A stretch of 23,347 bases of DNA from Basidiobolus ranarum (GCA_040143965.1 JASJQH010000168.1:1-23347), one strand, 5' to 3'; counted from the stretch's first letter, positions 9,463 through 20,050 are shown. Program-made: numbers and translations. Notes: a model not told the origin generated them from the letters alone.

Positions 9463-12356
9463 ATGAAGCGTTTTCACATATGCCTGTTGTTTCTTTCGAT
9501 ATTAAGCTTTACAAAAGGTTCACCCCGTTTTTGTAAAACGATATTGTTCCCTAGTCTAATTCCTTTTTTTTGTAGCTCATAGTACAGCTGACCCTAATGC
9601 ACGACTTCTAGCTTACGACTTTATAAGTAATCCTCAGTTAAACATTCATAGACACTCTTATGATGGCACACATCCTAAATTCGCCAAGCGCTCTTTAATT
9701 CATAAACCTCAACTGCTTCACGATGATAGCTTTCGTGTTCAGTTTCAAGCTTTCAACCGTACCTTTTACCTTCATATGGAGCCGAATACCGATTTACTTC
9801 ATCCTCAGGCAGAAATAACTACTTATGATGCTTCTGGAGTTGCTAACACCAAACGGATATTCCCACACGAGTTTCTTGTTTATAGAGGGATAGTAGTAGA
9901 GCCTGAGCTATCAGATAATATGTTTGACCAGGAGATTATTGGGATCCACTCTCCATATAAAATCAATCCCAGGTCTATTACCAAAGGGTGGGCTCGATTA
10001 ATTGTACATCAGGATAGTACCAAAGCATTACCCGATGCTCAGCATATATATCAGGGAGTCTTTACTCTAGATTCAGAGACTTACCATGTTCAGCCCATTG
10101 CCTCTTATAAACTTAGTAAGCGATTTCATGACCCAGAAGTAGTAAACCCTTCCGCTAGACCGCTCCACCAAAGACGGTCTTCCACCATTATTTACAAACT
10201 TTCGGATCAAAAAAGCAAAGCACCTCAAAAATATATAAAGCGAGACTTGAATAGTGGTCATGATGAACTTTCCAGTATTCTTGACCATGAGAACAGAAGA
10301 GAAACCTCTTGTGGTGCTGAGGGGCTCACTTTCAATAAAAATATTACGGCTTCCAAGATGCCATCATCTTACGACTGGGCTATGGGATATCAAAGACTAG
10401 AAAAAAGAGCACCCACTGAGATCACCAGGGGTTGCCCTACTTCGAGAAAAGTGATGTATATGGTGAATATCATAGTATCTCTCTTGGTTGGTATTGTTTT
10501 GCTAAGTGTTGTATTATTTTCCAGGGTGTTGCTGCCGATTGTGCTTACGGTTTGTAATGGTCTACTTCAGTGACTGATTTGAGTATATATTTACTTCTAG
10601 TCTCAATTTTAGTTGCCTATCACAAAGGCTCTGAAGAGGCAAAAAAAACCATATTGAACAATTGGAATATTGCCTCTGGTGTCTATGAGACAACTTTCAA
10701 TATCTCTCTTGGAGTTATCAAATTAGAAATGCGCTCCGATGCCTGTCCTTCTACCCCGGATGATGCTGTTGCTTGGAATCGTGGATGTTCAGATACCTAC
10801 AATATTAATAATAGATTAAATGATTTTACTCGCTGGAGAGGTACTCTTGGAGATGATGGAATTGGCTTATGGCACTTGATGACAAAGTGTTCTTCGGGTC
10901 CTAAAGTTGGTGTAGCTTGGCTTGATCAAGCATGCGTTACCACCACAAAAAAACAAGATATGGATTATGTATCTGGGACTGGTGTGTCCTCTTCTACTAC
11001 AATGGAATGGAAAGTCGTGGCCCATGAGATCGGTCATAATTTCGGTGCGAAGCATGATTGCACAAGCTCGGAATGTCCATGTAGTAAATGCAACTGTTGT
11101 CCTTGTGGTACAACCTGTGATTGTAAAGGAATGTATTTAATGAACCCTACAAGCGATGCTAACTCTAAAGAGTTCAGGTACTTAAAATTATGAACCTTTA
11201 TTCGATTGAAAATAGCTAATATAGGTATAGTCCATGTTCGATTAGGGATATCTGTAGTAGTATCTCCAACATTGGTCAGTGCTTAGAAGGTTTGTGACAG
11301 TCATTGAGTTGAATTCCAACTTTATTATTAACTCACCTTTGATAACTAAGTTCCCGGAGGTAAAACTGTCCTTCATGAATCAATGTGTGGGAACGGTATC
11401 AAAGAACTTGGAGAAGAATGCGATTGCGGCACTACTGCTGAGTGTCCTTGTTGTACTCCTCAATGTAAACTGAAGCCGGGTGCTGTGTGCAGGTATTTGA
11501 TTTTTTAGAACTCATAGCAAAAATATCATCTTAATCCTTTGATCAATTCAGTGACGATGGGGATGAATGTTGTAAAGATTGTCGATTGAAACCGGCTAAC
11601 ACGCTATGTAGACCTGCGATATCTGAATGCGATATCAATGAAGTTTGCAATGGAGTATCGCCAAGCTGCCCCAATGACACTTTCATTGAAGATGGTAAAG
11701 ATTGTGGTATAAGTGGTGCAGGCCTAAAGTGCGCATCCGGACAATGCACCTCAAGGGATGCTCAATGCGCTTCTCGCGGACAACGCATGGGCATTACTAA
11801 AGCTTGTAGTTCATTTATCAACACAGATGTTTGTCAGTTTATCTGTGATAGTCCCGAAAAATCAAACACTTGTACGGTTATGCAAGGGCAATTTATCGAT
11901 GGTACTTCCTGTGGGTTAAGTGGCAAGTGCCTAAAAGGCGTTTGTAAAAGTGGAGATATTGGTATTGTTTTAATGCTTCTTATTGTGTTTTATTTAAATT
12001 GGATTCTAACCCTCTGTACTTGAATAGTTGACACCGCTAAAAGCTGGTTTAATCAAAACAGAACTATAGGAATCATCCTGGCATCTGTTGGGGGTTCATT
12101 ACTTCTCTGTTGTCTTTGGTCGTGCTGCTGTGGATGCTCCAAGAGAAAGACCGTTATCGTTCGAAGAATTCACCCATCATCAGCTCATCATAATGGCGGA
12201 TATGTCGATCCTACATTATACAATGGGCCTAATCCTTCCGTATATCCACCACCAAATACCTATCAGAGTGATTATCAGTATCCTAATCACAACTATTCAG
12301 CGAACCAGAGAAGATATAAACCAGATGAAATTCCATTAACGAGCACTGGGCGTTAA
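9463..12356 (+). CDS. ADAM-type transmembrane metalloprotease (M12B, disintegrin)
   Basis: Membrane-anchored zinc endopeptidase of the adamalysin family, probably acting at the surface or in the secretory path. Exons 9463-9517, 9576-10462, 10525-10549, 10613-11177, 11231-11289, 11351-11492, 11552-11961 and 12028-12356 give 823 residues. Seen in order: signal peptide (1-18); prodomain with a candidate cysteine switch at Cys264 (ETSCGAEGL); Lys-Arg at 295-296, a likely Kex2/furin-type cleavage site; protease domain with [11 protein letters not shown] at 460-470 (zinc His460, 464, 470; catalytic Glu461) and Met-turn Met499; disintegrin domain from CGNG at 543 to about 620; Cys-rich region to about 710; membrane helix about 727-750 followed by a Cys cluster; a Tyr/Pro/Asn-rich cytosolic tail. 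The first intron could instead use donor GTAAAA at 9533, adding five residues. No active-site residue is missing. The substrate is unknown. Confidence 0.93.
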
Positions 12357-13158
12357 AATAGTGGATGATAAGTAAATACATCGATTTTGTTTAGCTTTTC
12401 TATTTATTATTTCTTAGAGGATACCATACTGATCAGCATATCATTTTGAAATCTGTCGAACCAAAATAAAGGTACAAATTTGAGCTTGGAGAATAATCCA
12501 GCAGCAGTATTTGAGTTGATGATTATGAATGTATATATCTAGCACAATGTATTTACACAAGGCTCAAAGATTCGCCAATCGTTGTCGTAACGGCTGTATT
12601 CCACCATTAACCTGTTTATAAAGTCTGCCCTCTATATTCGTCATCGAGTCTTACTTCAGTGAGCAAGTAACGTTTCAGGTATCAAATCTTAGATATGACT
12701 ATTAATGGTTAGTTGGTGAAGTAGATATATATATACATCTTTAAAGAACATCTTTTTTCGCAACCTTAATATGTAACAATACCGACACCAATTCATACAT
12801 AAACTAATCACATACTGAGTAAGATATTAATCTAAAACCTCCGCAACTCTAGGTGTGCCCGGTATGCTCTACTTACTAGTCTCTTCTTTGTTATTTGCCA
12901 CAAAGGCGTTGACTCGGGCTATGATAATTATTGAAACAGAACCGCTTCGTTCGTGAGGGCACTGTTTATTATAATAATAAGTAAACAAGGGATTGAGAGT
13001 TCCGGAATTCCACCTTTTTAAAGTCAAATGAAAAATGAATACAAGAGGGTTCTCTGTTTCGTAGATGATGAGAGATAAATTAAGTGAGACCATATGAATA
13101 AGTTCAAGCGGAGTTGACAAGACTGGACCACTAAAAGATATGAGTGTAATGGAGTTGC
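12357..13158. other. Convergent 3' spacer (ADAM / lipid-transfer gene)
   Basis: About 800 bases between two genes that end toward each other. It should hold both 3' UTRs. AATAAA occurs on the + strand at 12465-12470 and on the minus strand at 12965-12970. A short (TA)n run lies near 12727-12735. An open minus-strand frame of about 97 codons at 12869-13162 overlaps the end of the neighbouring gene and has no family resemblance; I treat it as chance. Confidence 0.45.
12465..12470 (+). terminator. Likely polyadenylation signal of the ADAM gene
   Basis: AATAAA about 110 bases downstream of the ADAM stop codon on the same strand. Canonical hexamer at a plausible 3' UTR distance; use is inferred. 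Confidence 0.4.
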
Positions 13159-14732
13159 TCACTTCCTAGTTGGATGAAGTTCTTGATAACTAACATTGGC
13201 CTCATGTTGCGAGAAAATAAACTGTTTGATTTGGGCATTGGCAGTTGCAGGATCGGTAGAAATACTACATAAATAAAGGTTAGTATCATAGACTTAAGGA
13301 ATATCGATGGGAAGTGGTTTGTACTGGTTAAGCTTAGGGAGATACTCTCCATTCTTATATGTGAAGAATCTGGGAACCCAGTCAATGTCGTTTTCATCTC
13401 TTTCCTTGGTCATTCTTCTTTGGTTATCTTCTATAACGGTTTTCTCGTCCGTCGCAAGATTCAAATTGCGGCTCTGGAGGGCATTAGTAACCTTAAGCCA
13501 TAGTCTAGAAGATGGTTAATTATTGGCAATGTTTACATAGTTGTAATGTAATGTAAAAACCTTCTAGATTCATAAGGCTCTTGTTGCTCCTCAGGAACAA
13601 CAGTTTTGGGAAACACTTGAGAAGTAGTGACATCGAAAAGGAGCTTCCAAGGGCCCTTGCGGCCATTCTGGTTCAATAGATTAGAGTTGATACAGTTGAA
13701 GTTGGAGCATAATAAACTCTAGACTAACCTGAACCTGTCTGATTTCCATCTTGTCGGACCAAGTACCACCTATCTCAAACAAAACCTCACCTGTCGATGC
13801 CTTCTTTATTGTCCCAACAATTACATTGTATGATCCGGAAAAGAATCCCTAAAGAAAAAGAAACCTTAATAACATTATTGTGTAGTTCCATTAATGTAAT
13901 TTTTACAAACCTTAGTCTTGAACTCCACATTACAGATGAAATCATTTTGGGGACATTTCACGGTAACGCAGTCGCCAAGCTCCATCATCATAGTACCAAA
14001 TAGAATGCCTCTGGCATAAATATTTGGATAGGTGATAAAGTACTCCTCCCCAGGGATATTTAAGAATCGAACTTTAGTGCTACCATGAAGCATACTAGCT
14101 GCACTGTTACCCAGAAACTTAGATTTTGGTCTCAACTCTCCCGTGGCAAGGAGATAGTTATCTGGACTATATATGGCGTAGGCGGAGATGGGTGGGTGAT
14201 GGGAAACTTGCTCGGCAATATAGTATGCTTCAGTTGCATCAGGGAAAGTCCACTTACAACGAAAATGCTCACCGAGGACCGGATTATATGGCTTCTTCAC
14301 ACCCTACAAGAATAAAAGTCATTGGTATATAAACCTGTCTAACAAGAAGATAAAAATGAAACCTACTTTGGGTTGGATATGCCATCCGGATAAATAATAT
14401 CTAACGATTTGAATAAACCGTTCCATAGGATCATCTACAAAAGCGGCTCTGTTGTTTAAAAGGAACGATTATTTAGAGGTTAATTGAAAAAAAAGCTCGG
14501 TGTCTGTATCTACTGTCATAGTGGATAAGGCACAAAATGAAGAATATAGTTGCCTTTGAATCAAGTCAGGGTGACTCATGAAGTCCGTAACTTTTTCCAA
14601 AAAACTTCTTGGTTCCAAAATGAACACAGGAAGTGTCACACGGGAGAGGTCTGTTCCTCGACTCAACTGAGAGATGATCCCCATAAGAATGCTACGAGGT
14701 TCATCATCTAAAACTTCTTTATGTTCACTCAT
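13159..14732 (-). CDS. Oxysterol-binding protein-related protein (Osh/ORP lipid transfer)
   Basis: Single-domain ORD protein that moves sterol or phosphatidylserine against PI4P at membrane contact sites. Exons 14554-14732, 14367-14448, 13911-14303, 13729-13848, 13561-13667, 13325-13504 and 13159-13264 give 388 residues. Seen: LPVFILEPRSFLEK near the N-terminus, closest in my recollection to Osh6/Osh7-type proteins; SGWHIQPK/GVKKPYNPVLGE; signature EQVSHHPP at 118-125 with the PI4P-contacting His122-His123; GTWSDKM; and EEQQEPYESRRLW, the C-terminal motif carrying further phosphate ligands. There is no PH, ankyrin or membrane segment. Intron 1 (14449-14553, 105 nt) appears to be GC-AG: the frame and the family spacing from SHPDLI to DDPMERF fit only this junction well. 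The last intron (13265-13324) is the weakest; an alternative donor at GTATCT would shorten exon 6. Family certain; ligand inferred. Confidence 0.93.
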
Positions 14733-15396
14733 ATCAACAGGGAGTAGTAATACTTAATATGACAGTCTAGCTTACGAAGTAAATCCACGTAAAAACTGTA
14801 ACAGGATAACGTATGTTCCCTTGATAACGATGAACAGTTCTACTGAATTTAGTAAGAAAGCTTAAGGTGCTTTAACGAATTTAGCGCTCAATATAATCAT
14901 GAACTCGGGATCAGAAACCCAGAAAAATAATCTTCGATCCAAAACCTACAGATTGATAAAAGCGAGATGAATATCAAATCTGTAATAGTGCATGCTTACA
15001 AAACTCCCAGGTTAGCCACTTATTATCGAATGTCCTTCATTCATGTATCCTCTCCCCCCTCCAATGTATATACTGCATTACAACCAGAGCTCAAACAAAT
15101 GTGCACAGTTAGACTCAAGGGTCATGTCCTCAACCAGCAACATCCTTTCGGTGTATACAGTTTCAATTGTAGCAACCGATTCTATATGATGGATGACCAA
15201 AGCATAGCTACTTGAGCTCCATTATGTGGCACGAACGTGAATACAACAATTAAATCTGTAGGATGTATACATATTTGTATCATTTCTGGATATATAAAGA
15301 AAATGGTTTGCACGAAGAACGCTTAAGTTGGACTCTAGCATGAATAAAGATATTATAAAAGATGTGTCACATGCCTTTAATTATGGATTTACCCAA

Positions 15397-15451
15397 ATGG
15401 ATTTCGGCTTACAAATTCTGATCGAAATCTGGCGCTTTTGCCGAAATCAAT
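15397..15451. repeat. Inverted repeat (GATTTCGGC ... GCCGAAATC)
   Basis: GATTTCGGC at 15400-15408 and its exact reverse complement at 15440-15448, 31 bases apart; the match runs to about 12 bases with one mismatch. A further partial copy (ATCGAAATC) lies in the spacer at 15421-15429. It could be a dyad binding site, an RNA hairpin or a short element relic. Seen directly; no function assigned. Confidence 0.45.
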
Positions 15452-15587
15452 TAATCTAATTGAATTAGAACGCATCTCACCAAATCACATCCAGAAACAT
15501 GGTTGGAATTCTGAAATGTGTTGCAGCGGAGGGAGTGTTTGAAAAAGGTAACATTCAAGAAAAACGGGCCATTATAGTGGTAACGAG

Positions 15588-15593
15588 TTTATT
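15588..15593 (-). terminator. Likely polyadenylation signal of the DUF1279 gene
   Basis: AATAAA on the minus strand about 83 bases downstream of the stop codon of the DUF1279 gene. Canonical hexamer; use is inferred. Confidence 0.4.
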
Positions 15594-15675
15594 GGTGCGT
15601 ATGTATAAGAGATTGCAAACTCCAATGGTGATAATGTGCTGAATGCAGAGTGATTGGAACGAAATGTAGGGAAAT

Positions 15676-16266
15676 CTAGGGCTTTTTAACAAAAATTGTC
15701 CATCCAAGCTGCTGAAATTTACGAGCAAGAGCTGGCGTTACAGCGGCAGTAATCGGAACACGAATAGGTAATAGAAGTTTATGAATACTGTAAGCGACCA
15801 AGAAGGTAGAGGTTAAAGATGGTGCGCCACTTTGCTTTTCTTCAACAGACAAAATATCCTCCTCTACCTCTTTCTTCACAAATTTCCAATCACCGAAATA
15901 CTCTAGTAACCAGCCTTCAAGGCTGCTTACGAAACTCTCACCTCCCACACTTACAAGCCAGAAAGTCAAAGCGAGATCGATGGTGGAGATTCCAAGATAG
16001 GCTACGGTAGCTGTTTTACCATACTTAGTAATAAGCTCTTTCATCTTACTAGGCTTTTTCTCATTTGCGGCTTTAACAACAGTTTCGGAGGAGTAGAAGC
16101 GCAAAGAAGAAGCTGAGAAGCTATTCTTACTTTTAAATAAATTAGCGGAGGTATTTAGACAAAAGCTGGGGCGAGTTGCAGGAAAACCAGGGCGCAAGGT
16201 TCTCAGAGACAAAAAGGAAGGGTTTCTATGGATAAGAGTTCTACTAGTCTTGATGAGCGAGTTCAT
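15676..16266 (-). CDS. Mitochondrial DUF1279 / FAM210-like membrane protein
   Basis: Single-exon gene of 196 residues. The first 60 residues are rich in Arg, Ser, Leu and Phe with almost no acids and end in RFYSS, a typical mitochondrial presequence. The DUF1279 domain follows: KELITKYGKTATVAYLGIS at about 77-95 leading into a first membrane helix (about 86-108), a loop with acidic and Lys residues (127-150), then a second hydrophobic segment and LLPIRVPITAAVTPALAR at about 165-182, the conserved core of FAM210A/B and related fungal proteins (yeast NAT2 is one). Animal FAM210 proteins sit in mitochondria and affect mitochondrial translation and metabolism; in fungi the exact role is unclear. 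The start is the first ATG in frame and the only one ahead of the presequence. It is the only complete gene here without an intron. Family confident, function inferred. Confidence 0.9.
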   Translation of the reverse strand: MNSLIKTSRTLIHRNPSFLSLRTLRPGFPATRPSFCLNTSANLFKSKNSFSASSLRFYSSETVVKAANEKKPSKMKELITKYGKTATVAYLGISTIDLALTFWLVSVGGESFVSSLEGWLLEYFGDWKFVKKEVEEDILSVEEKQSGAPSLTSTFLVAYSIHKLLLPIRVPITAAVTPALARKFQQLGWTIFVKKP

Positions 16267-17634
16267 GCTTCAGACAAAAGCGGTTGGTATAGCTTTGATA
16301 TACAGATATACAAACGAAGGACGAAATGCAAGTAGTAGCGTAGAGGTTGAACACCTTAGCCTATAAAAAAAAGTAGGAAACTTCTGTAAACGAATTCTAA
16401 ACAGCAAAATTTCTTCGGAGCCCAATTTGATATTTATAGAAAGCAGTCGACAAAATAAAATCAGTGTAACTTACACCGGACAAAACCCACAGATCATTCC
16501 TATTGGCTACTTTCTAGGCATTTCACGGACACTCATTTATGCCATTGACCACTTAATTAGTTAGTGATAGTGACATTGCGGATACTTTTTAGTTGGGAAT
16601 TAGTCTGCGGATTTATGAGCGCACTTCTAGAACTCATCAAAGTATGCAACGATGATTTTGAAAGTCACTCAAAGAGTGGCGCTATAGTCGAAACTGTGCA
16701 TCGATGGTCCCATTTCTATACATAGATATGGTTTTTCAATTGAAATTGTTTGGGCAAATATTTTGTGTGATGACACCAGTTTGAGTTATTATAGACGTCC
16801 ATCCAAGGGGTATGTTGGAGGAGTGGTCTTACGCTTGGTATAGTTTAGTGTGTTAATATCCATTTTTATCCTTTGTTGTTTCATCAGTCAAATACACCTC
16901 GAATCCAACACAACTAGCGAGTCGTGTTGGTACCTCTATCGCTAATGACTGCAGGAAAGCCCTGGTGTAAGATTCGTTCTGTACAAATGCCTAGGTCTAG
17001 AGAACAGTAAGGTTCTTAGATAGTCAATGGTGGTAATTCCATTAGGCCAAGTTTCTTACTTAGGTGTGCTTGGAAATACAATAAATGGCCATCATACCAA
17101 TCTAGATATTCATTCCTTGCATTACCTACCAGAGTATACTATGTTATTCTCTATACAAGAGCCATCTCTGGTGAGCCAAGAGTTCGAATTTTGCATAGTT
17201 TCTTAAGCATGAATGTCATGCCAACTACAAGCATAAGTCTATTATGAATTGTTCTATTCCACGAACTCGAGCCTGAATATAATATTCGGGTTGGTGCATA
17301 TGGATCATGTGACTTTGACTGAGATATTGTAATCGAGTGTGGCGCTCTGGATCAAGGTTTGTGATTTAATTGGTTTTCCCCAGTGATTTGATTGGACCAC
17401 ATTGCCCTTGAGTGCAGATTCACATGGTTTCCAGGTGATGATCTCGGGTTGGACTGGGTCATAAAATGCTCTCATGATTTTCTCGCGTAAGAATTTACAG
17501 GTTCGTTTAATAAGCTTTATAGTCAATTTGCTTTCTTACCGTGCTTGGTATTGCGAATACCTTTGGTTCAATATAATCACTGTCTTTTCATAGTGTTTTT
17601 TAATAGTCAATTTAATTTGCTACGCATTATTAGA
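16267..17634. other. Divergent promoter region with coding-like scrap
   Basis: About 1.4 kb between the divergently transcribed DUF1279 gene (leftward) and the Zn2Cys6 regulator (rightward), so it should hold both promoters. Most of it is AT-rich with no long frame. On the minus strand, about 17302-17620, short open frames with protein-like composition occur and are listed separately. No TATA box or known operator could be assigned with confidence. Confidence 0.4.
17302..17526 (-). pseudogene. Short coding-like minus-strand frame, family unknown
   Basis: A minus-strand frame of about 73 codons, with an internal ATG 56 codons before the stop, has a protein-like residue mix (for example RAFYDPVQPEIITWKPCES). 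Upstream of it, another frame also looks coding-like and runs into a GTAAGA-type donor, as if an intron separated two exons. It matches no family I recognise and has no convincing start context, and it lies in the promoter region of the Zn2Cys6 regulator. It may be a gene remnant, a very small gene or chance. Confidence 0.2.
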
Positions 17635-19494
17635 ATGTCTGAATACCATTTCAATCCTTCGTCTTTTTACCAACAGCAAGGATCAGTTGTTGAGTTGGAT
17701 ACACAGAATAATGATCATACACGAACGCTAAGTCTTAGTTCGGGTTCAATCCCGCCCGAGGAAAGGAGTAGAGCTGACACAAGCAGTAACCAAGATAGCA
17801 AAGATTCTAAAAAGAAAAGAGCCGGACCTAAGAGACGGAAAGTAACTCAAGGTTGGTATTCAACTGGCCGTTCAATGGTTCAATCTAGCTAACTCGACTA
17901 TTAAAGACTGACACTCATATAATTTATAGCTTGTGTATATTGTCGTCGTTCTCATATGACTTGCGATGATGGTAATACCGTTGTAAATTTTGTATACTGT
18001 ATTTTGCAGACATTCTTTGTTGATTGTCACCATGTATACACACAGACTTTCTTTAAACCAAACTGTTAATAGGCCGACCTTGTCAACGCTGTATTAAACG
18101 AAATATTGGTCATTTATGCCATAATGAAACGAAAGGCAATGCCCCCAAAACGCCAGCTAGCTTTAGCCACATTCAGCAAACCTCCAATCCAACAAGTGAG
18201 CCAGATTTCATAGAATAGTAAAACTCCTCAATTACATGTTTAACCACGTTACACAGTTTCTCCTGGATTAGACACCTCGTCGTTCAAGCCTTTACCTCTT
18301 ACAGTTGATCAGCTAACGAATATGCCATCTGCACCTCTCGCATTTGCTAGTGAGCACGTAGGAAACGAATTCTCAGTTATTAGGTGACATTTATTTGTTA
18401 TAAAGCAGTGATTTTGTTCCTTGTACTGATTGGACTTAACATACAATATCGTGACAGTGATTTCTTGGAGAGTTTAAGTGGTACACAAAGCGGTTTTGGC
18501 GCTGCCGGTGATCCAGTCAACACTACGGAAAAATTCTTTCTCACTGCAGCTGATCCGTCTGATGGTACTTTCGAAGACCGCCTGACTGAGATTATTAGTG
18601 CCAAATTCGAAGCTGGTCTTCTTAAACCATATAATTATGTCAAAGGTTATGAGCGATTGCAAAGATACATGGACTCTCAGTAAGTATTTACAGGTGTAAT
18701 CGTTTTCTTTTGGCAGTTAATTCTTAGATAAATTTGAACAGCATGTCACACATAAGTAAGCAGCGAATCATTGGTGTTATGGGAACTTTTAGACCTGCAT
18801 TTCGTGCGATTGCTCAGTCATTAACGGACATTGATCTTGTTCTGGTCGAGGAGGCATTTGAGCGTTTATTATTGGTATATTAGCACACCCGGATTTGTCA
18901 ATCGAATGATGTTAATATGTTTACTCAATCCTACAGGACTACGATCGCGTTTTCAGCTCTATGGGAATCCCGGCTTGCTTATGGCGTCGTACGGGTGAAA
19001 TTTATAAAGGCAATAAGGAATTTGCCCATCTCGTCGGTATACCTATTGAGACATTGAGCGAGGTATTTTCGTAGATTCATTCCTATGTCGGAGTTTGACA
19101 TTGTATATAACTGAGTTCACTTTTTGTAGGGGAAGATATGCATTTATGAGGTATTTGTTAGTGTTTAGTGTTCTAATAGGTAGCAAACATCTCATGGCTT
19201 AATTTGTACAGTTAATGACCGAGGAATCCGCTGTAAACTACTGGGAGGTGCCTATTTTTCATTTCCTTCAGTTCTCGAACGAGTGTCTAAATCATTCTTA
19301 ACTATTTATAGAAATATGGAAATATTGCTTTTGACGCGGGTCAAAAAGCCGTTTTAACCTCGTGTTATCTTAAAAAGCCTGAGGATATGGATAGCAACGC
19401 CATGTCATGCTGTTTCTCCTTTACGATTCGTCGCGACAAGTACAATATTCCCACAGGTATCGTTGGTAACTTTTTACCGGCAAATCCACTATAA
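17635..19494 (+). CDS. ERT1: Zn2Cys6/PAS transcription factor, ERT1/AcuK-like
   Basis: Probable nuclear regulator of gluconeogenesis and growth on non-fermentable carbon, by analogy with ERT1/RDS2/GSM1 and AcuK/AcuM. Ten exons: 17635-17851, 17930-17971, 18073-18195, 18257-18383, 18458-18679, 18742-18874, 18937-19062, 19130-19150, 19212-19247 and 19312-19494; 409 residues. Seen: basic nuclear-localisation-like stretch KKKRAGPKRRK at 59-69; zinc cluster Cys74, 77, 84, 90, 93, 102 with RPCQRCIKR; a low-complexity linker; GNEFSVISDFLESL; FFLTAADP and LLKPYNYVKGYERL; FRPAFRAIAQSLTDIDLVLV; then a PAS-like region from about 285 with ACLWRRTGEIYKGNKEFA, ending in NIPTGIVGNFLP. Short for this class (yeast ERT1 is over 500), mainly because the linker is brief. 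Exon 2 (42 nt) carries the first half of the zinc cluster. Family confident; which paralogue is less so. Confidence 0.9.
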
Positions 19495-20050
19495 TGACAC
19501 AATCACTTGCTCCTAAGCAGTTACATAGAACACTAGCAGTGATACTTAATATATACTTATATTTCATAAGCTATTTTTGCTTTTACGGGTACCGAAATAT
19601 ACATCAACAGCAAAAGTGCTAGCCAAAGGGCTCTTGGTATTTTCTTGTATAGTTATTAACCACAATTCCTTTGATCTCATATCTTCATTTAATCTTTCTT
19701 TAATAAATGATATTTTGGAAAGAACCTTTTGAGCAGTAAGCTCAGATAGTAAAATTAATTATGGTCACATGAGTTGGATAGCCTATCGCTTTATGGTACT
19801 CTTAAGCATATGTAGAGACCTATTTACATCAAAGAAAGGATCAGCAATTAGCAAGCATCTTAAACGCATTAATACATATGATGCCAATTGTGAAGGGATC
19901 AAACAAATTAATTATAACAATCTCTGATTAGTGTTTAATTATTTTACAGGCTTATGCTATATATTAGTGATAATGTAAATATTGGATTATACATAGAAGA
20001 GTATTCATCCAAGATTACGGTTGCTTAGTTTTCTCAGAAATTAAACAAAT
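19495..20050. other. Intergenic spacer, 3' flank of the regulator
   Basis: AT-rich sequence between two genes on the + strand. It contains an AATAAA at 19702-19707, a possible but distant poly(A) signal for the regulator. I see no open frame of note, no repeat and no RNA gene. Confidence 0.4.

Larger units (their letters stand above)
14733..15675. other. Intergenic region with an inverted repeat
   Basis: About 940 bases between two minus-strand genes: promoter side of the lipid-transfer gene on the left, 3' flank of the DUF1279 gene on the right. Open frames here (about 82 codons at 14967-15215 and 47 codons at 15499-15642, both + strand) have no recognisable homology. An inverted repeat lies at 15397-15451. 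Nothing else stands out. Confidence 0.4.

Noticed and set aside
10570-10612. Apparent start of a separate gene at 10570
   Set aside because: This is the intron before exon 4 of the ADAM gene; the conserved sequence resumes at 10613 with the family motif around VAYHKG.
12869-13162. 97-codon minus-strand frame in the ADAM/lipid-transfer spacer
   Set aside because: It overlaps the true last exon in another frame, lacks homology and contains no recognisable domain.
14085-14332. Two plus-strand frames of 68-76 codons over the lipid-transfer gene
   Set aside because: They are antisense shadows of the EQVSHHPP-containing exon.
15499-15642. 47-codon ATG frame on the + strand, antisense to the DUF1279 3' flank
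   Set aside because: Too short to separate from chance and without homology; would need ribosome profiling or conservation.
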